DNA of 64,000 nucleotides from Siphonodentalium dalli (lineage: Eukaryota > Mollusca > Scaphopoda > Gadilida > Siphonodentaliidae), in assembly GCA_032622095.1 (NCBI GenBank), contig CP136067.1, forward strand, positions 94,418,707 through 94,482,706, in the 5' to 3' direction. The notes beneath the pieces are model-generated. The model was not told the origin of the DNA, ran no database searches, and worked only from the letters and a program-made list of their open reading frames with translations. Numbering within the stretch: position 1 is the stretch's first letter; each line of letters opens with the position of its first letter. Positions 46,330 to 58,019 of the stretch are shown piece by piece. A program made the translations under genes and the position numbers.

Positions 46330-47290
46330 GCCGACCTGGCTGCCGACAAAAATTACAATTTTCACCATTTTCTTACATATTTTCTTAATTTTTATACAAA
46401 ATTTACGACTTTCCCTTCATAAAACGCATGGAAATTTTGGATATGTTATTATTTGGTCACATCTTGGCAGTCAGGGAACTCGACTTGAGCGTTTATGGTT
46501 GACAGATTTGTTTATTAACAAAAATCCGATTTTCACCATTTTGTTTTACATATTCCAGTATTTTTACCCAAAAATGACGACTTTCTCATTCTGGAATTTG
46601 GAAATGTTATTATTTGAGTAAAGTGACACTCAAAAACACCAAAAGTCATTGGACAGCAAATGTTTCACGATTTGGCGTTTCTTTCCATCTGTTTGATTGG
46701 ACTAATACGGAACTGCAAAATTGACACAAAAAGCCACAAATAAGACCCTATTTCAAAGATAAGTAGAATTTGTTCCCCAAAGCGAATTTTGGATATATTG
46801 ATCCATAGATTCTGCCCGATAAAATAACACCAAAAACAGCTTGTTGCCAATTTAATATTGGTTGACCTTAAAATCCGAGTCTTAACCAGAAAATATTTCA
46901 CCATTTTTTTGTTTACATATTCCTGACTTTAGACCCATAAATGACGACTTTCCAACCCTGGGATTCAAGGGGATATTGGTTATGTTATTATATGGGTGTA
47001 GTCTCATTCAAACACACCGAAAGACATTGCATAGCAATTTGTTCACCGCTGGGTGTTTCTTTTCATCAGATTGACTGGACTAATTAGGAACAGCAAAATT
47101 TACACAAAAAGTAATAAATAAGACCCTATTTCAAAGAGCAGTAAAAACAATTCCCCAAAGGGGATTTCAGCGGATTTTGGATATATTGTTCCTCAGATTC
47201 TGCCCGACAAAATGACACCAAAATCAGCTTGTCAACAATTTGTTCTAGGTTCACCTCAAAATCGAGTCACAACGACCAGACTAAATGCAG
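46330..47290. repeat. Tandem repeat, about 370-bp units
   Basis: About two and a half units. TTTCACCATTTT starts at about 46531 and 46896, an AATGACGACTTTCY block follows each, and CCCCAAAGCGAATTTTGGAT or its GGGATTTCAGCGGATTTTGG form follows at about 46775 and 47155. Related to the repeat at 2200-3230. No gene. Confidence 0.75.
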
Positions 47291-47574
47291 AACATAAACA
47301 TCCAATTATGGACTTTAGGCATGACAGGGTACAACTGTAAGATTAACTATATAGCCAGCCCAGAACAATTGTTGTGCAGATATGTTAAGCAGAACCCCTC
47401 CTAATGCCGATACTGCACAGGAAACATCGGAAATGGAAGTGGACATCATTGCCTATATAACGAAAGTCAAGTGTAGAACTTGCAACATATGACACTGGAA
47501 CGACGGAACACTGGACAACAAACACTGGACTCAATGAACTCTGGAATCAATATTGACATGCACATAAATATCGG

Positions 47575-48965
47575 GGACATGTCTCTATTCCGAACGTTCG
47601 CTATTCCTAAGGTTCACTATTCCGAAGGCTCTCTATTCCGAAGGTTCGCTATTCCGAAGGTTCACTATTCCGAAGGTTCGCTATTCCGAAGGTTTTGTTA
47701 TTTTAAAGGTTAATTGTATATTATAAAGTATTGAGAGGGTTCCTTATCACGAAGACTCTTTTTATGAAGGAAATAACTTGAAACATTAAAACAATAAATG
47801 TGATTGTTTTGGTTTTCGCGGGTTTAATAGATATTGAATGTCATTACGTATGACGTTATTTCTCAATACGTATTCACGTCACGCAGTCCACACAATTGCT
47901 ATGTTTCCATACGATTTAATGCCATCACGTATTATGTTATATCTCAATAATCTTAGAGGTATGAAATTGAATACGCCAGATAAAGACGGATTATAACAGT
48001 GGGGCTATAACGCGTAATGAATACTGGAGCGCCATAACATACTGCATAGCTGTATCGCTGAATAGACAGGTATGAGTTGAACTTAACTGCAATTGTGACT
48101 TTGTTTTAACTTTAAAGGTCCACTTAATTTTCGTGTCACCGATTATTTTTTATAGTGCCTTGATATACGGTTTAATAACAATCTATGCCATAAAATATGA
48201 TTAAAGTACTATAATTCATCACCATGTGAAACGGCTGTGTCTCAGAAGATGCCCATAGAGAAATAGAAAACAGATGAAATCATAAAAAGATCCCCCCGTA
48301 ATGGCTCCCAGAATGCAATAGAATTCATACTAAAATGTATTTTCAATGGAATAACTCAATCTTTAAAATATAGTTATTCCCCCTCCATTGAAAATAATAT
48401 ACTTTGCGCAACAAAACCAGATGAAACTTAAGCACAAAACACGTCGGTAACTCAGCAAAAACAACATGTTCACAGTTTATTACACCAGATAAGTTGATAA
48501 TACAATGTTAGAGAGCTTCCTATTTCAAATGGTATATAATATGGCATATATTTTATATATGTGATCTGGGGGTTCGAAAATTAAGTGGGCCTTTCATTTT
48601 GATGTTTCTTTCAAATACAGATTGCCAGTTCGGACAGACTGTATCTCTTACCTGTAGTTTATTTCAGTCATACAGTCATCGTGTTTTCATATAAATGTAT
48701 TATATGTGAATACTAGCGTAATAGTATTTTTCATTCCTCGTGTGGTTTTTTTATGGGGGTGCAAATTTTGATTCATTTCTGGTTAAAATACGCCCAGAAT
48801 AGAAAACCTTCGGAATAGCGAACCTTCGGAATAGCGAACCTTCGGAATAGCGAACATTCGGAATAATGAACCTTCGGAATAGGAAACCTTCGGAACAATG
48901 AACCTTCGGAATAGCGAACCTTCGGAATAATGAACCTTCGATATAGAGAACCCTACTCTAAATAT
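47575..48965 (+). mobile_element. Foldback element R5, arms made of an 18-bp minisatellite, copy 1
   Basis: Starts CATGTCTCTATTCCGAACG and then about eight units of GAAGGTTCGCTATTCC. It ends with about nine units of the complement, GGAATAGCGAACCTTC (48800-48950), and CGATATAGAGAACCCTAC. The 1.1-kb centre (47720-48785) includes ATTACGTATGACGTTATTTC and a GGAATAACTCAATC/AGTTATTCCCCCTCC hairpin. The whole element is repeated in complement at 58168-59590. The 18-bp unit contains no stop, so it yields repeated hexapeptides in several frames; these are artefacts. Confidence 0.88.
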
Positions 48966-49149
48966 CATTGTAAATAAAATTCATCAGCTGTACCTGTGTA
49001 AAAAGTAACCTTCCCTGTATTGGGACCGATGTCGATTATATAGTAGTATGCTATCAGAAAAGATTAATGCTGCTACTAATAGTACTGAATCAATTTAAAA
49101 CTGCATCAGTTAATTAACTAATATGTCTGAATGAAATGATTTTTAACAT

Positions 49150-50360
49150 CTTTCAGGTTTCGTTTGTGTTCGATATTTAACTTGATATCAGTTAGGAAAT
49201 TATTGCACAATAATTTTGCTTTGTTTAAAATTGATCTTTTAGGCTCATATGTCATTTTGAATATACTATAAAAGTTATTTACAGAGAACCGTGTCAACTG
49301 TATGAAACATTAATAAACACTTCACTCTTGAATTCTGGATGAAAGAAATTTCTTCTGGTACTGTCGGATTATCGTCGCTAGTTGCATATCCCATGTCTTC
49401 CAATTTGAGTAGTTTCTCTTCTTTATATATTTGGGATATATTTATTTGTCTCGGTGTTTCAAGTTTGATGCAAATATTCATGCAGTCTAATTATTCTACT
49501 GTGATACACTTTATATGTTGCCATTCTCCATATTGCATTACAGCAAGTAAGGTAAGGAAGAACAAGAGAGGAATAGATAGTCTCCATGCATCTATTTGGC
49601 AAGATATAATTCAAACGCCTCATTATTCCCGTGCCTTTAGAAACCTTTAAGTAGATTGTATCTATATGTTCTTTCCATGAAAGTTTATCGTCAAGAACAA
49701 ATCCCAGAAACTTTGTATTTGAAACTCTGTTTATCACATTATTGTTGATAGTTATTGATAAGTTTCCATGCATCTGACCTCAAGCCTTGAAATATTGTGC
49801 CTGCCATTTGCAGAATGAGGTCCCCAGAGGGTGAATTTAGTGATGCTACCTCGCATAGCGGGCTAGCATCACCAAATTCACCCTCTGTGGGCCTCATTCT
49901 GCTTACATCTCAGCAGAATGAGGTTCCCAGAGGGTGAGTTTGGTAGCATCACTAAATTCACCCTCTGGGAACCTCATTCTGCAAATGACAGACACACTAT
50001 TTCAAGGCTTGTCTGACGTTGCTTCGTACAATTAGTGAACAACATATAATTTGTCTTGCTAATATTGAGGGACAATTTATTCGCTGAAAATGTACAATTA
50101 TATTGAACAACATATAATTTGTCATGCTAATATTGAGAGACAATTTATTCGCTGAAAACCACTGTGCCATTAGTGACAATTCATCACTAACAACTTCATA
50201 CAGATTGTGAATGTTCTTATTTGAGTAAAATGCATTTATATCATTTGAGAATAGATTTATTATCAGATGGTTGCAGACACTATCTTGGACTATCACTCGT
50301 GTAAATCAAAAATAGATGAGGAGGCCTAATATTGATCCCTGTGTAACTCCCCGAGACGAT
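49150..50360 (-). mobile_element. Non-LTR retrotransposon (LINE) remnant, reverse transcriptase
   Basis: On the minus strand, read from high to low coordinates: RGVTQGSILGLL (about 50345-50310, the GVPQGSILGP motif), then a stop, then FSNDINAFYSNKNI (about 50245, where the catalytic FADD has become FSND), AQWFSANKLSLNIS and TNYMLF (about 50180-50130). After an insertion come NTKFLGFVLDDKLSWKEHID (about 49715-49656) and MRRLNYILP with YSSLVLPYLTCCNAIW. A 60-bp block (AACAACATATAATTTGTC) is duplicated at about 50038-50150. The missing catalytic Asp, stops and insertion make it inactive. Confidence 0.87.
49781..50011. mobile_element. hAT-like MITE nested in the LINE
   Basis: 231 bp. Ends are CAAGCCTTGAAATATTGTGC (49781) and the complement GCACACTA-like TTTCAAGGCTTG ending at 50011, followed inward by (C/T)TGTCATTTGCAGAATGAGG. 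The interior is two successive foldbacks of GAGGTCCCCAGAGGGTGAAT. Flanks are TCTGACCT (49773-49780) and TCTGACGT (50012-50019), an 8-bp target duplication with one mismatch, as for hAT elements. It splits the LINE reverse transcriptase. Confidence 0.88.
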
Positions 50361-50487
50361 CGCAAACGCGACCAGAAACAAGGAAAAATCTAATAAACTA
50401 GGATAGGACATATTACATAGTATTCTGGCAGCAACGAGGATATGCTATTCTATTTTTCAAATAAGATGATATACCTCATATTTTGGC

Positions 50488-50685
50488 TGAACGTGTCACT
50501 CTCACACACACAAAAAGTGCTGAAGGGTACACATTTTTTTGAAAATGTGCTGAGGGGTACACATGGTTTGTGATCGACACTAATGCAGTTACTTTAACGG
50601 TGTTCCTGAAAGTCTGGCGCCCATCAGCAGTTCTTTTTCAGCACCTGTACACCCTTCAGAACTATTTTTTGCGAGAGTGACCTCT
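50488..50685. mobile_element. Foldback element, GAAGGGTACAC family, copy 2
   Basis: Ends GTCACTCTCACACACAC and GCGAGAGTGACC. Arms contain GTGCTGAAGGGTACACATTT and CAGCACCTGTACACCCTTCA. The centre has GTCTGGCGCCCATCAGCAGT. Related to 12849-13150, shorter by about 100 bp. Confidence 0.75.
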
Positions 50686-50689
50686 TCCG

Positions 50690-51200
50690 TCATTGTTTTG
50701 TGTCCAAACTCATAGTATATTTGTTTGCTCTAACATTCTGAGCAAAGTTTTCAGTCAAAGGACTAGTTTCCTAGATGTATGGACTGTTGTATTCCACGAA
50801 ACTCCGACTGGCAACTTTGATTAGAATGTTAGAAATCTACTGAGTATTTCGAAACAAATAAGGTATCAACTTGTTTCAAAATAAACTAGCATATACTCGT
50901 AACAGTCAAAATGCTATGTTTTGTGTCAGTTCTGCATATAAATTATATTTTTGTGCGTTTATGCTCGCCTCGGCCATTTTGAATGTGTGTTACTCACCAA
51001 CATCGAAACTACGGGATTCCTCACCGTGTATAAACATAAAGGAAAACACTTACCTTAGTTCAGCACGAATAATGTCTGCTTGTTGGTTGGAACAAAATTA
51101 GAACCAGTATGATTGAGCGTGAACCCCGGAAGCAAATGTATAGCATCTCTACTGGAGTGTTCTCTTCCTGTAAAATTCTAAGCGTGACCTGTATGCGGAT
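50690..51200. other. No gene seen
   Basis: A stretch ending GTGACCTGTATGCGGATA resembles 51790-51845 (TGTGCCCTGTATGCGGATAC), so another decayed repeat may flank the next element. No exon supported. Confidence 0.4.
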
Positions 51201-51204
51201 ATAC

Positions 51205-51661
51205 CAAGCCTGGGTTTAGTGTGCCTGTCATTTACAGGATGGGGTCGCCCAAAGGGTGAATTTAATGACGCTATCTCTCATAACAGGCTAGCATCACCAA
51301 ATTAACCATATGGGGACCTCATTCTGCTTAGGTCTCATCTTCTCTGGAATGTTTCATTATTACCAAATTTCTATAGAAAGTTCACATAGATTTTATTTCT
51401 TTTTTAGTTTGGTTTCTCTATATCCCCAAATTCGCAGACGACACATTGCATTATCGAGGTTCCCAATGGGTGTACATCACAATATTCACCATTTAGGAAT
51501 TTAAATCTGAGTCAATGTTTCCCATAGCAGATGAGGCCATGCAGAACGAGGTCCCCAGATGGTGAATTTGGTTATGCTAGCCCGCTATGCGAGATAGTGT
51601 CACTAAACTCACCCTCTGAGGACCTCAATCTGCAGATGACAGACACACTAAACTAGGCTTG
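51205..51661. mobile_element. hAT-like MITE, same family as 49781-50011, longer form
   Basis: Ends CAAGCCTGGGTTTAGTGTGC (51205) and GACACACTAAACTAGGCTTG (ending 51661) are inverted over about 30 bp. Inside are two GAGGTCCCCAGAKGGTGAAT foldbacks (51235-51330 and 51545-51640) separated by about 200 bp of unrelated sequence. Both flanks carry GCGGAT (51195-51200 and 51662-51667), compatible with a decayed target duplication. Confidence 0.75.
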
Positions 51662-51911
51662 GCGGATTCCGATGTCGAGGTTCTGTGTTCATAAGTGTTC
51701 CGATGCTACCATTGCTTTGTTTTATAACTGCAATCACGGATCTGCGTGGTGGTACCTCAGCCGGTGCATGTTCTACCCATTCGTTCGCAACTTTAGAAGT
51801 TTTCTGTTCCTGCGAAATTCAAAATGTGTGCCCTGTATGCGGATACAGCTATAGAGGTTAAATGGGGTCATATACGTTCAGACGCTACGTGTATACCATT
51901 TGGATTGTTGT

Positions 51912-53034
51912 TAGTGATGCGGACCGGACCGCTTTGAACCGCGGTCCAGGGGTCGGACCGCGGTCCGGTCTGGACCGGGTGTCACTGGACCGTACCGGAC
52001 CGCTTTTTGCCGCCGGTCCGGTACTCTCCGGTCCGGTCCACTATTTTACTTCAGTTATAATAAACTATCGCGAATATTATTGCGTATTTGCCGTCATAAA
52101 ATATCAATTAGCAACGATGTATTGACGCATTTCAGTGGTTAATATCTATTAAACGTTTGATGCCACGAAAACAATGTATAGGTGTACATTGTACATGTCA
52201 CTTTCCTTATAATGTATTAATGTAACACTGGCCAACACTATGTAGCACCCTATCGATGTGACAAACATGCAACTGAATGAGTATGGAACTATTTGTCATA
52301 AACAGTGTAACATGGCATCAACTAATCAATTTGGATGGATATCGAATAGAGTATTCTATTGTTTCTCACAGTTATAATTATCGAAACATGCAAACCACAG
52401 TACATAGTACATACACAAGACAGTCACATTAATCCAATAGTAGTTGTACTTAGGTATATAACTGTAATTGTCAGGACTATACAATCAGCCATCACAATCT
52501 CCAAGACTCCAATATTAATGTAGTAGTCATATTAGGACACATTTATATAATTGTCATCAGTATAGTTATTTCGTTTAAATTTCAATTTAATGAAAATAAG
52601 TATGATACGAATCATGCATACGATCAGTTGAGTGCCATGTTAGATTGGTTATAACACATTCTGGCCCTAGATATATATCTGTCCAATACATTTAATTAGT
52701 GCATGTTCGCATTACTAGAAATACTATTATCGTGCATCGTTCCCAGTATATCCCACCAGAGACAGACAATGGTGCATACAATCGGCAAACAATGTAAGTT
52801 TTAACATATATGGACTCATTGCAATGCACTGAACTCAGTAACCTTATAGTTTGTACTATACAGAGTAAAAACTTTGAGAAAACAGAGAATTCATTAACAT
52901 ATAGCCTATTATAGGTGGACCGGACAGTTTTGGACCAGTCCAGGCATGTGTGCCGGACCGGAATGGCCTGGACCGGACTGGAATGGACCGCATTGGCAGT
53001 GGACCAAGGTGGTCCGGTCCGGTCCGCATCACTA
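51912..53034. mobile_element. hAT-like element with CGGACCGGACC ends and a perfect 8-bp target duplication
   Basis: 1123 bp flanked by ATTGTTGT on both sides (51904-51911 and 53035-53042). Terminal inverted repeats: TAGTGATGCGGACCGGACC on the left, GGTCCGGTCCGCATCACTA on the right. Both ends extend inward for 110-120 bp as GC-rich strings of CGGTCCGGTCCGGAC words, while the 900-bp core is AT-rich and without a reading frame of note. Target length and TAGNG-type ends fit hAT. Confidence 0.92.
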
Positions 53035-53042
53035 ATTGTTGT

Positions 53043-53865
53043 AATGGCATAATCATAGAGATGTGTTGTGCTACCTCAAAATCTTGTGCACCCATTGGAT
53101 AGCGACTTCAGAACCCCTTTAACCTTTTGGTATAAATATATTGTATATACCCTAAACATATATATATTACACAAATCCATACAAAATGCTAACTAGAAGG
53201 TACCCAATATATATATACAATATCCTCTATTCTCATCTTGAAATAAAATCGACAAATTACAAACGTTTATAATGCATGAAAATAAGCCATTATGACAAAC
53301 TACATTTCAATCGATCAATATAAGTAAAATGTATGTATAGTACTATAACATTTCATATGTACAATGATCATATAGTGTCCTAGTTTCATCTATATGTTTT
53401 TGTATGTTATGGGTCACGCTTCTTGGCTTGTGTCCAATAAAGCATTGAATCAGCAGGGGCGGCTAGGCCTATGAGGTTTCCGTTATAATTCCCAATTATA
53501 CATGAACAAAATCCAAATTCCCATCACAAGTCTGATAAATTCCAGTTGCAACTGATATGTTTTGTGAGGCGTGAAACTGTTGAAGATATTACCCCCTCCC
53601 CAAAACATCCTCTATCACCTCGTCCCTGAATGATTAGTCGGAATTCATTATGTTGAAAAAGTGATCGCTTAATTTTGCAATGTTAAAAACTATCTATAAG
53701 AACTGTTCTGTATTTTGTATTTATAACCAGTATATCCACATTCGAGGTAAGCCTGTTTCCATGATAGTTTAGTAGAAACAGATGTTTGTTATTAACTGCC
53801 ACCTTAAGTCTGTCTTATCTATCATGGACTGGTGAGTTGTGAAATTTCCCACATGCACATATTAA
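53043..53865. other. No gene seen
   Basis: AT-rich. A CCAATAAAGCATTGAATCAG string at 53436 contains an AATAAA, but no exon was found to go with it. Confidence 0.4.
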
Positions 53866-55054
53866 AGATACGATACAATACGATTTATTTGCATAAACAC
53901 CAATAAAGGCAGTATGCTAACAATACAATTCATAATAAAACAATAAATAAACAATTACATGTGAACATGGCATGTCTAGCTATATGTGTTTATTGTGTGA
54001 TGGTGTGCATAATATTCATTCAGAGCGCTTATCAAAGAAGCGCCGGATCACTTTGCTGATTTTGCTGCTTATTTCAGGGTTATCATTTTTCATTATAAGA
54101 TTAAATTTCTGATCGTTTGACACACTTGTAAAATTACTGTGATATCTATCAACAATTTGTAAAAGTTTATCTCTGAGATCGCAACAGTGTGGACATTCCA
54201 TAATGAAATGATACTCATTTTCTATATCAGAACCGGTTCTGCATTTAAGGCACAGTCTCTTCTCATCCTTAATTATAGGCTGATATCTACCCTTTTCAAT
54301 AGCGAGTTTGTGATCACCAACACGGAGTTTTGTAAAACTGATCGTATCTTTTAAAGATGTTGTGTTGATTAAGTAAGTCTCTAAGACATAATCATTTTTA
54401 AACAATCTATATGTTCTGAGTTTATATGACCATCTCGTTTAGAGTCATCAAATATAGATCTCTTGAATTCTTCCACATGTTCTTCCCAAAGCTTACACTT
54501 GAGATTTCTAATGATACTATGTTTGGTTATTTAATGGTACCTGTATATTTTTACAGCCAAATGCGTTTATCGTCCTGTATAAAGAGTTTCATTTGGCTTT
54601 CCTCATCACACGTTCAGAGACGGCTGATGCCATTAGTTTGTTTTTAGATATATTTGATAATTTTGCACCATATATATATATATAGTTAGCCATTCTGCAT
54701 AATATTTCGACGGAACATGGATATTTACCGAGCTCTGATCTGACTGCATGATTTGGAGCGTACTTACCTACTCCCAATATATGCTTACAATAAGTAGTGT
54801 GTAACTTTTCGCAACTTAAACTATACTGGTTACTTCGTGACGTGCCACATCACCATACTTCACATCCGTATAATATGATTGGTTTGATCAATCTGTCAAA
54901 TAATTTCAACAAGATATTCACTGAAGGAAATGCTGTTGCCCTGAATGCATTCAAAAGTGAGTACATAGCTTTCTGACCTTTTTGAAAAAGAGCCTCTTGT
55001 GATTTGGAAAACTTCCCATCATCTGAAAATTTTATTCCCAGATATGCATAAGCT
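53866..55054 (-). mobile_element. Non-LTR retrotransposon (LINE) remnant with C-terminal zinc-binding region
   Basis: Minus strand. The region 55050-54840 reads KYAYLGIKFSDDGKF and KAMYSLLNAFRATAFP then LFDRLIKPIILYGCEVW, the post-palm reverse transcriptase segment. After a few disruptions a clean frame of 129 codons (54405-54016) reads ISFTKLRVGDHKLAIEKGRY and LCLKCRTGSDIENEYHFIME then CPHCCDLRDKLL, a CxxC...HxxxxC region typical of the C-termini of such LINEs. The 3' end is a CGATACAATA-type tail at about 53866-53890. At 55058 the element is cut by a TTAA-flanked insertion. Confidence 0.86.
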
Positions 55055-55058
55055 TTAA

Positions 55059-55804
55059 CTCATTCAGAGCCGGCGATGAGATATCTCGTCGCTATGGGGC
55101 GCCATCCCTGCAAATATTCGTTTTCGGAGATATCTCCTTGGAAAACCGCGGCCATGAAATATTAATGATTTCTCCACAGTACATATACGTTTTTTTCCAT
55201 TTTTTCGAAATACATCCAAGCAGATATCTGCTCGGAATATGGAGATATCTCCTTGAAATATTTTTCAAGCAGATATCTCCATAATCCGAGCAGATATCTG
55301 CTTGGATCCAAGGAGATATCTCCTTGAACATATTTCAAGGAGAGATATCCATAATGCGAGCAGACATCTGCTTGGATCCAAGGAGATATCTCCTTGGATC
55401 CGAGCAGATATCTGCTCGCATTATGGAGATATCTCCTCGGTTTCAACCATTTCCGAGGAGATATCTCCATATTCCAAGCAGATATCTCCTTGAAACCGAG
55501 GAGATATCTCCATAATGCGAGCAGACATCTGCTTGGATCCAAGGATATATCTCCGAAAACGAATATTTGCAGGGATGGCGCCCCATACGTCGCCGAAAAC
55601 GCCATATGTGTGCCGGCGACGAGATATCTCGTCGCCCAACACACCATATTTATAACATGCTGCCTACTGGGTGAAAATCACAATTTCAATGTGGGTGCAC
55701 ATGATTTGAAACATGCATACCACAAGTCGCATTGTGGAAGACAATTTCCAGGAGAGCTGGTTTACAGATAGCCGTTCCCACCAGGAGACATAATACTGAA
55801 CGAG
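55059..55804. mobile_element. TTAA-flanked element R6 with GGAGATATCTCC arrays, copy 1
   Basis: 746 bp between TTAA at 55055-55058 and 55805-55808. Ends CTCATTCAGAGCCGG and the complement of CTCGTTCAGTATTATG. 55075-55640 is a palindromic block: GGGGCGCCATCCCTGCAAAT then ATTCGTTTTCGGAGATATCT is inverted at 55545-55590. Between lie about fifteen GGAGATATCTCC or AGCAGATATCTGCT self-palindromic words. It is inserted in the LINE at 53866-55054. Confidence 0.75.
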
Positions 55805-55845
55805 TTAAAGTGGAAAAACTAACGTGGAGAACTATTTATTAGTTA

Positions 55846-56550
55846 TTATCTGTTCCTTAATAAAGTACTTCACTGAAGGTGAAGGTCCCAACCAGAAATG
55901 GTATGCTTTACTATTAGCCCAGTGGCTCAGGGTCAAAACTTAGCAAAATCGTGGACAGACCGGATTAAAGCGTGAAACTTTTCCGATATGTAAAATGGGA
56001 TATGGAAAACAATTTTGGAGGGGTGCCCGGGCTGCGGGTCATGGTTCAGGAGAATTTGTGGTTTCGATGGTAATTGCATAAAACATTATAGGCCGATTAC
56101 GTGCCTATTTCACATTATAAGTCGATTATGTGCATATTTCACATTATAGGTGGATTATGTGCGTATTTAACTTTATAAGTAGATTATGTGCATATTTTTG
56201 TATTTAGGTGGATTATGTGCGCAACTTATAGTGTAGGTCGATTATGTGCGTATTTTATAATATAGGTCGATTAAATTCGTATTCCAAATATAGGTCGATT
56301 ATGTGATTATTTAAGTTTATAAGTAGATTATGTGAGTATTCTACATTATAGGTCGATTATGTGCGTATTTGATAGTATAGGTCGATTGTGTGCGATTATG
56401 TGCGTATTTCATATATCGGTAGATTATGTCCGTATTTCATATATAGGTCGATTATGTGCGTAATTCCCATTATAGGTCGATTATGTGCGTATTATTGAGA
56501 AGATATGTTGAATCCACTTCATTGCCTTTATTCTCACTGTTTATGGACCT
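55846..56550. repeat. Duplicated flank with an AGGTCGATTATGTGCGTATT minisatellite
   Basis: The blocks TATCTGTTCCTTAATAAAGT, GAAGGTCCCAACCAGAAATG and TTAAAGCGTGAAACTTTTCC (55846-55985), and the block TTGAGAAGATATGTTGAATC (56493), occur again at 59938-60170. In this copy the minisatellite at 56080-56490 has about fourteen units of 26-29 bp; in the other it has one. The sequence at 56551-56722 is not repeated there and shows nothing recognisable. Confidence 0.8.
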
Positions 56551-56726
56551 AGTCCATTTTGAGGTCTTGAACACGGCACGAATACAAGGTATATGCTCTC
56601 ATTATAAAAATATATATCGTATCGGTAGATTATGCAACGAATCTCTACGGGCTACGCCCGTAGATATCATATTCCATCAGTACAAAGCCTTGGAACTTTT
56701 TGAAGTTTTGACAGGGAACCTTTTAA

Positions 56727-58019
56727 CTCATTCAGTGCCGGCGACGAGATATTTCGTCGTCCAACGCACCATATTTATAATATGCTGCCTGCTGAGTGAA
56801 ACTCACAATTTCAATGTGGGTGCACATGATTTGAAACATGCATACCACAAGTCGCATTGTGGAAGACAATCTCAGATTAATTTTTCAACGGTAGGTAGTT
56901 CTATATACGCGCATGCGCAGATTCAACTTGTACATCATGATATAGCTGAACATGTCGCCGTTAAAATGACGCATCAGGCAGCTCCGCGTGTCGAGCGTTT
57001 AGGAGATCCGGCCGTTAGAATATAAGTGGTGAAAATTGATGTGCTCTGTGGGCGTGACTAAGTCTTGCAGAGTTCAAACTCTCTGAGAGGTCAACGTATA
57101 CAGGGTACATATATGTTAATTGGAAACCGATTTTTATTGTGTAAAGGTCGATTCCTACCAAGTCGGGCATGCACTGATCCATCATAGACTTGGTTTGGCG
57201 CCAAACGACCTAGGAGCACTAATGTCGACAACGTGCACATTATGGCAATCAAACTCTGTACCTTAAGGGTTCGCCAAATTACAATGAGAATTTACTATCG
57301 AATGTTTTTTCGATAGACTTCTCTAACGGTGTTAACGATATCGAACTGAAATTTGGCACTGTGTGATTTTTCGATGCGCTGAATCAGACAGAATTGTCAC
57401 CGGGTTAATTCGATGACCCAAAAATGTCTCATTGACACCCTAGCTACAGCACGAACTAGAAGTACGCCGCACTGCGGATGGTGCGACTGTTGTAGGCATA
57501 TAAAACACAAACAGTTCATTTCCATCAAATAATTTTCAGTTTTGTTAGCTTCTTTTCTCGGAGATAGTTTATGGTAAACATCGCATTAGAAAATTTATTT
57601 GGTCTCACCGATAGCCCCCCCCCCCCCCCCACACACACACACACACCCGCATCCTTGCCATAACAAAATGATATGTTGTTCCAAAAGCAAAATTAATGTC
57701 CAAAACAACACTGAACAAATGATTTAGTTGGCCACATAACACAAAAATAATTGTAATTTAACACAATCGGTGTCAATTTGAAGTTATCGTTGCCATGGCA
57801 ACATGATTTTTTTGACCTATGATGGCCCTCCACGGTACCGGACATGGAGTTTCAAAGCTGTTCATGTGTAGGGCCTATAAAAGCAATCCCTGCTGCCAAT
57901 TCGATTCTTTCTAATTTGAATAATCAATCTAAATATAGTGTTAGTGAACATAATGTTTTTCCCCAGGAGAGCTGGTTTACAGATAGCTGTTCCCAACAGG
58001 AGACATGATACTGAATGAG
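56727..58019. mobile_element. TTAA-flanked element R6, copy 2
   Basis: 1293 bp between TTAA at 56723-56726 and 58020-58023. Ends CTCATTCAGTGCCGGCGACG and the complement of CTCATTCAGTATCATGTCTC. It shares with copy 1 the GAGATATYTCGTCGYCCAAC and CATGATTTGAAACATGCATA blocks and the right end AGGAGAGCTGGTTTACAGAT. The right flank TTAAAGTGGAAAAACTAACG is also shared for about 45 bp, so the true right boundary is uncertain. A C run followed by (CA)n lies at 57617-57646. No transposase frame. Confidence 0.72.

Noticed and set aside
47570-47713. Open frame with repeated SLFRRFAIPKVHYSEG-type peptides (also at 48783-48968, 58127-58321 and 59445-59648)
   Set aside because: It is the translation of an 18-bp tandem repeat without stop codons, appears in both orientations, and has no gene context.
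55162-55771. Open frames of 125-161 codons on both strands with SRYLLG/GDISP repeats
   Set aside because: Products of the GGAGATATCTCC palindromic array; overlapping frames on both strands, no domain.
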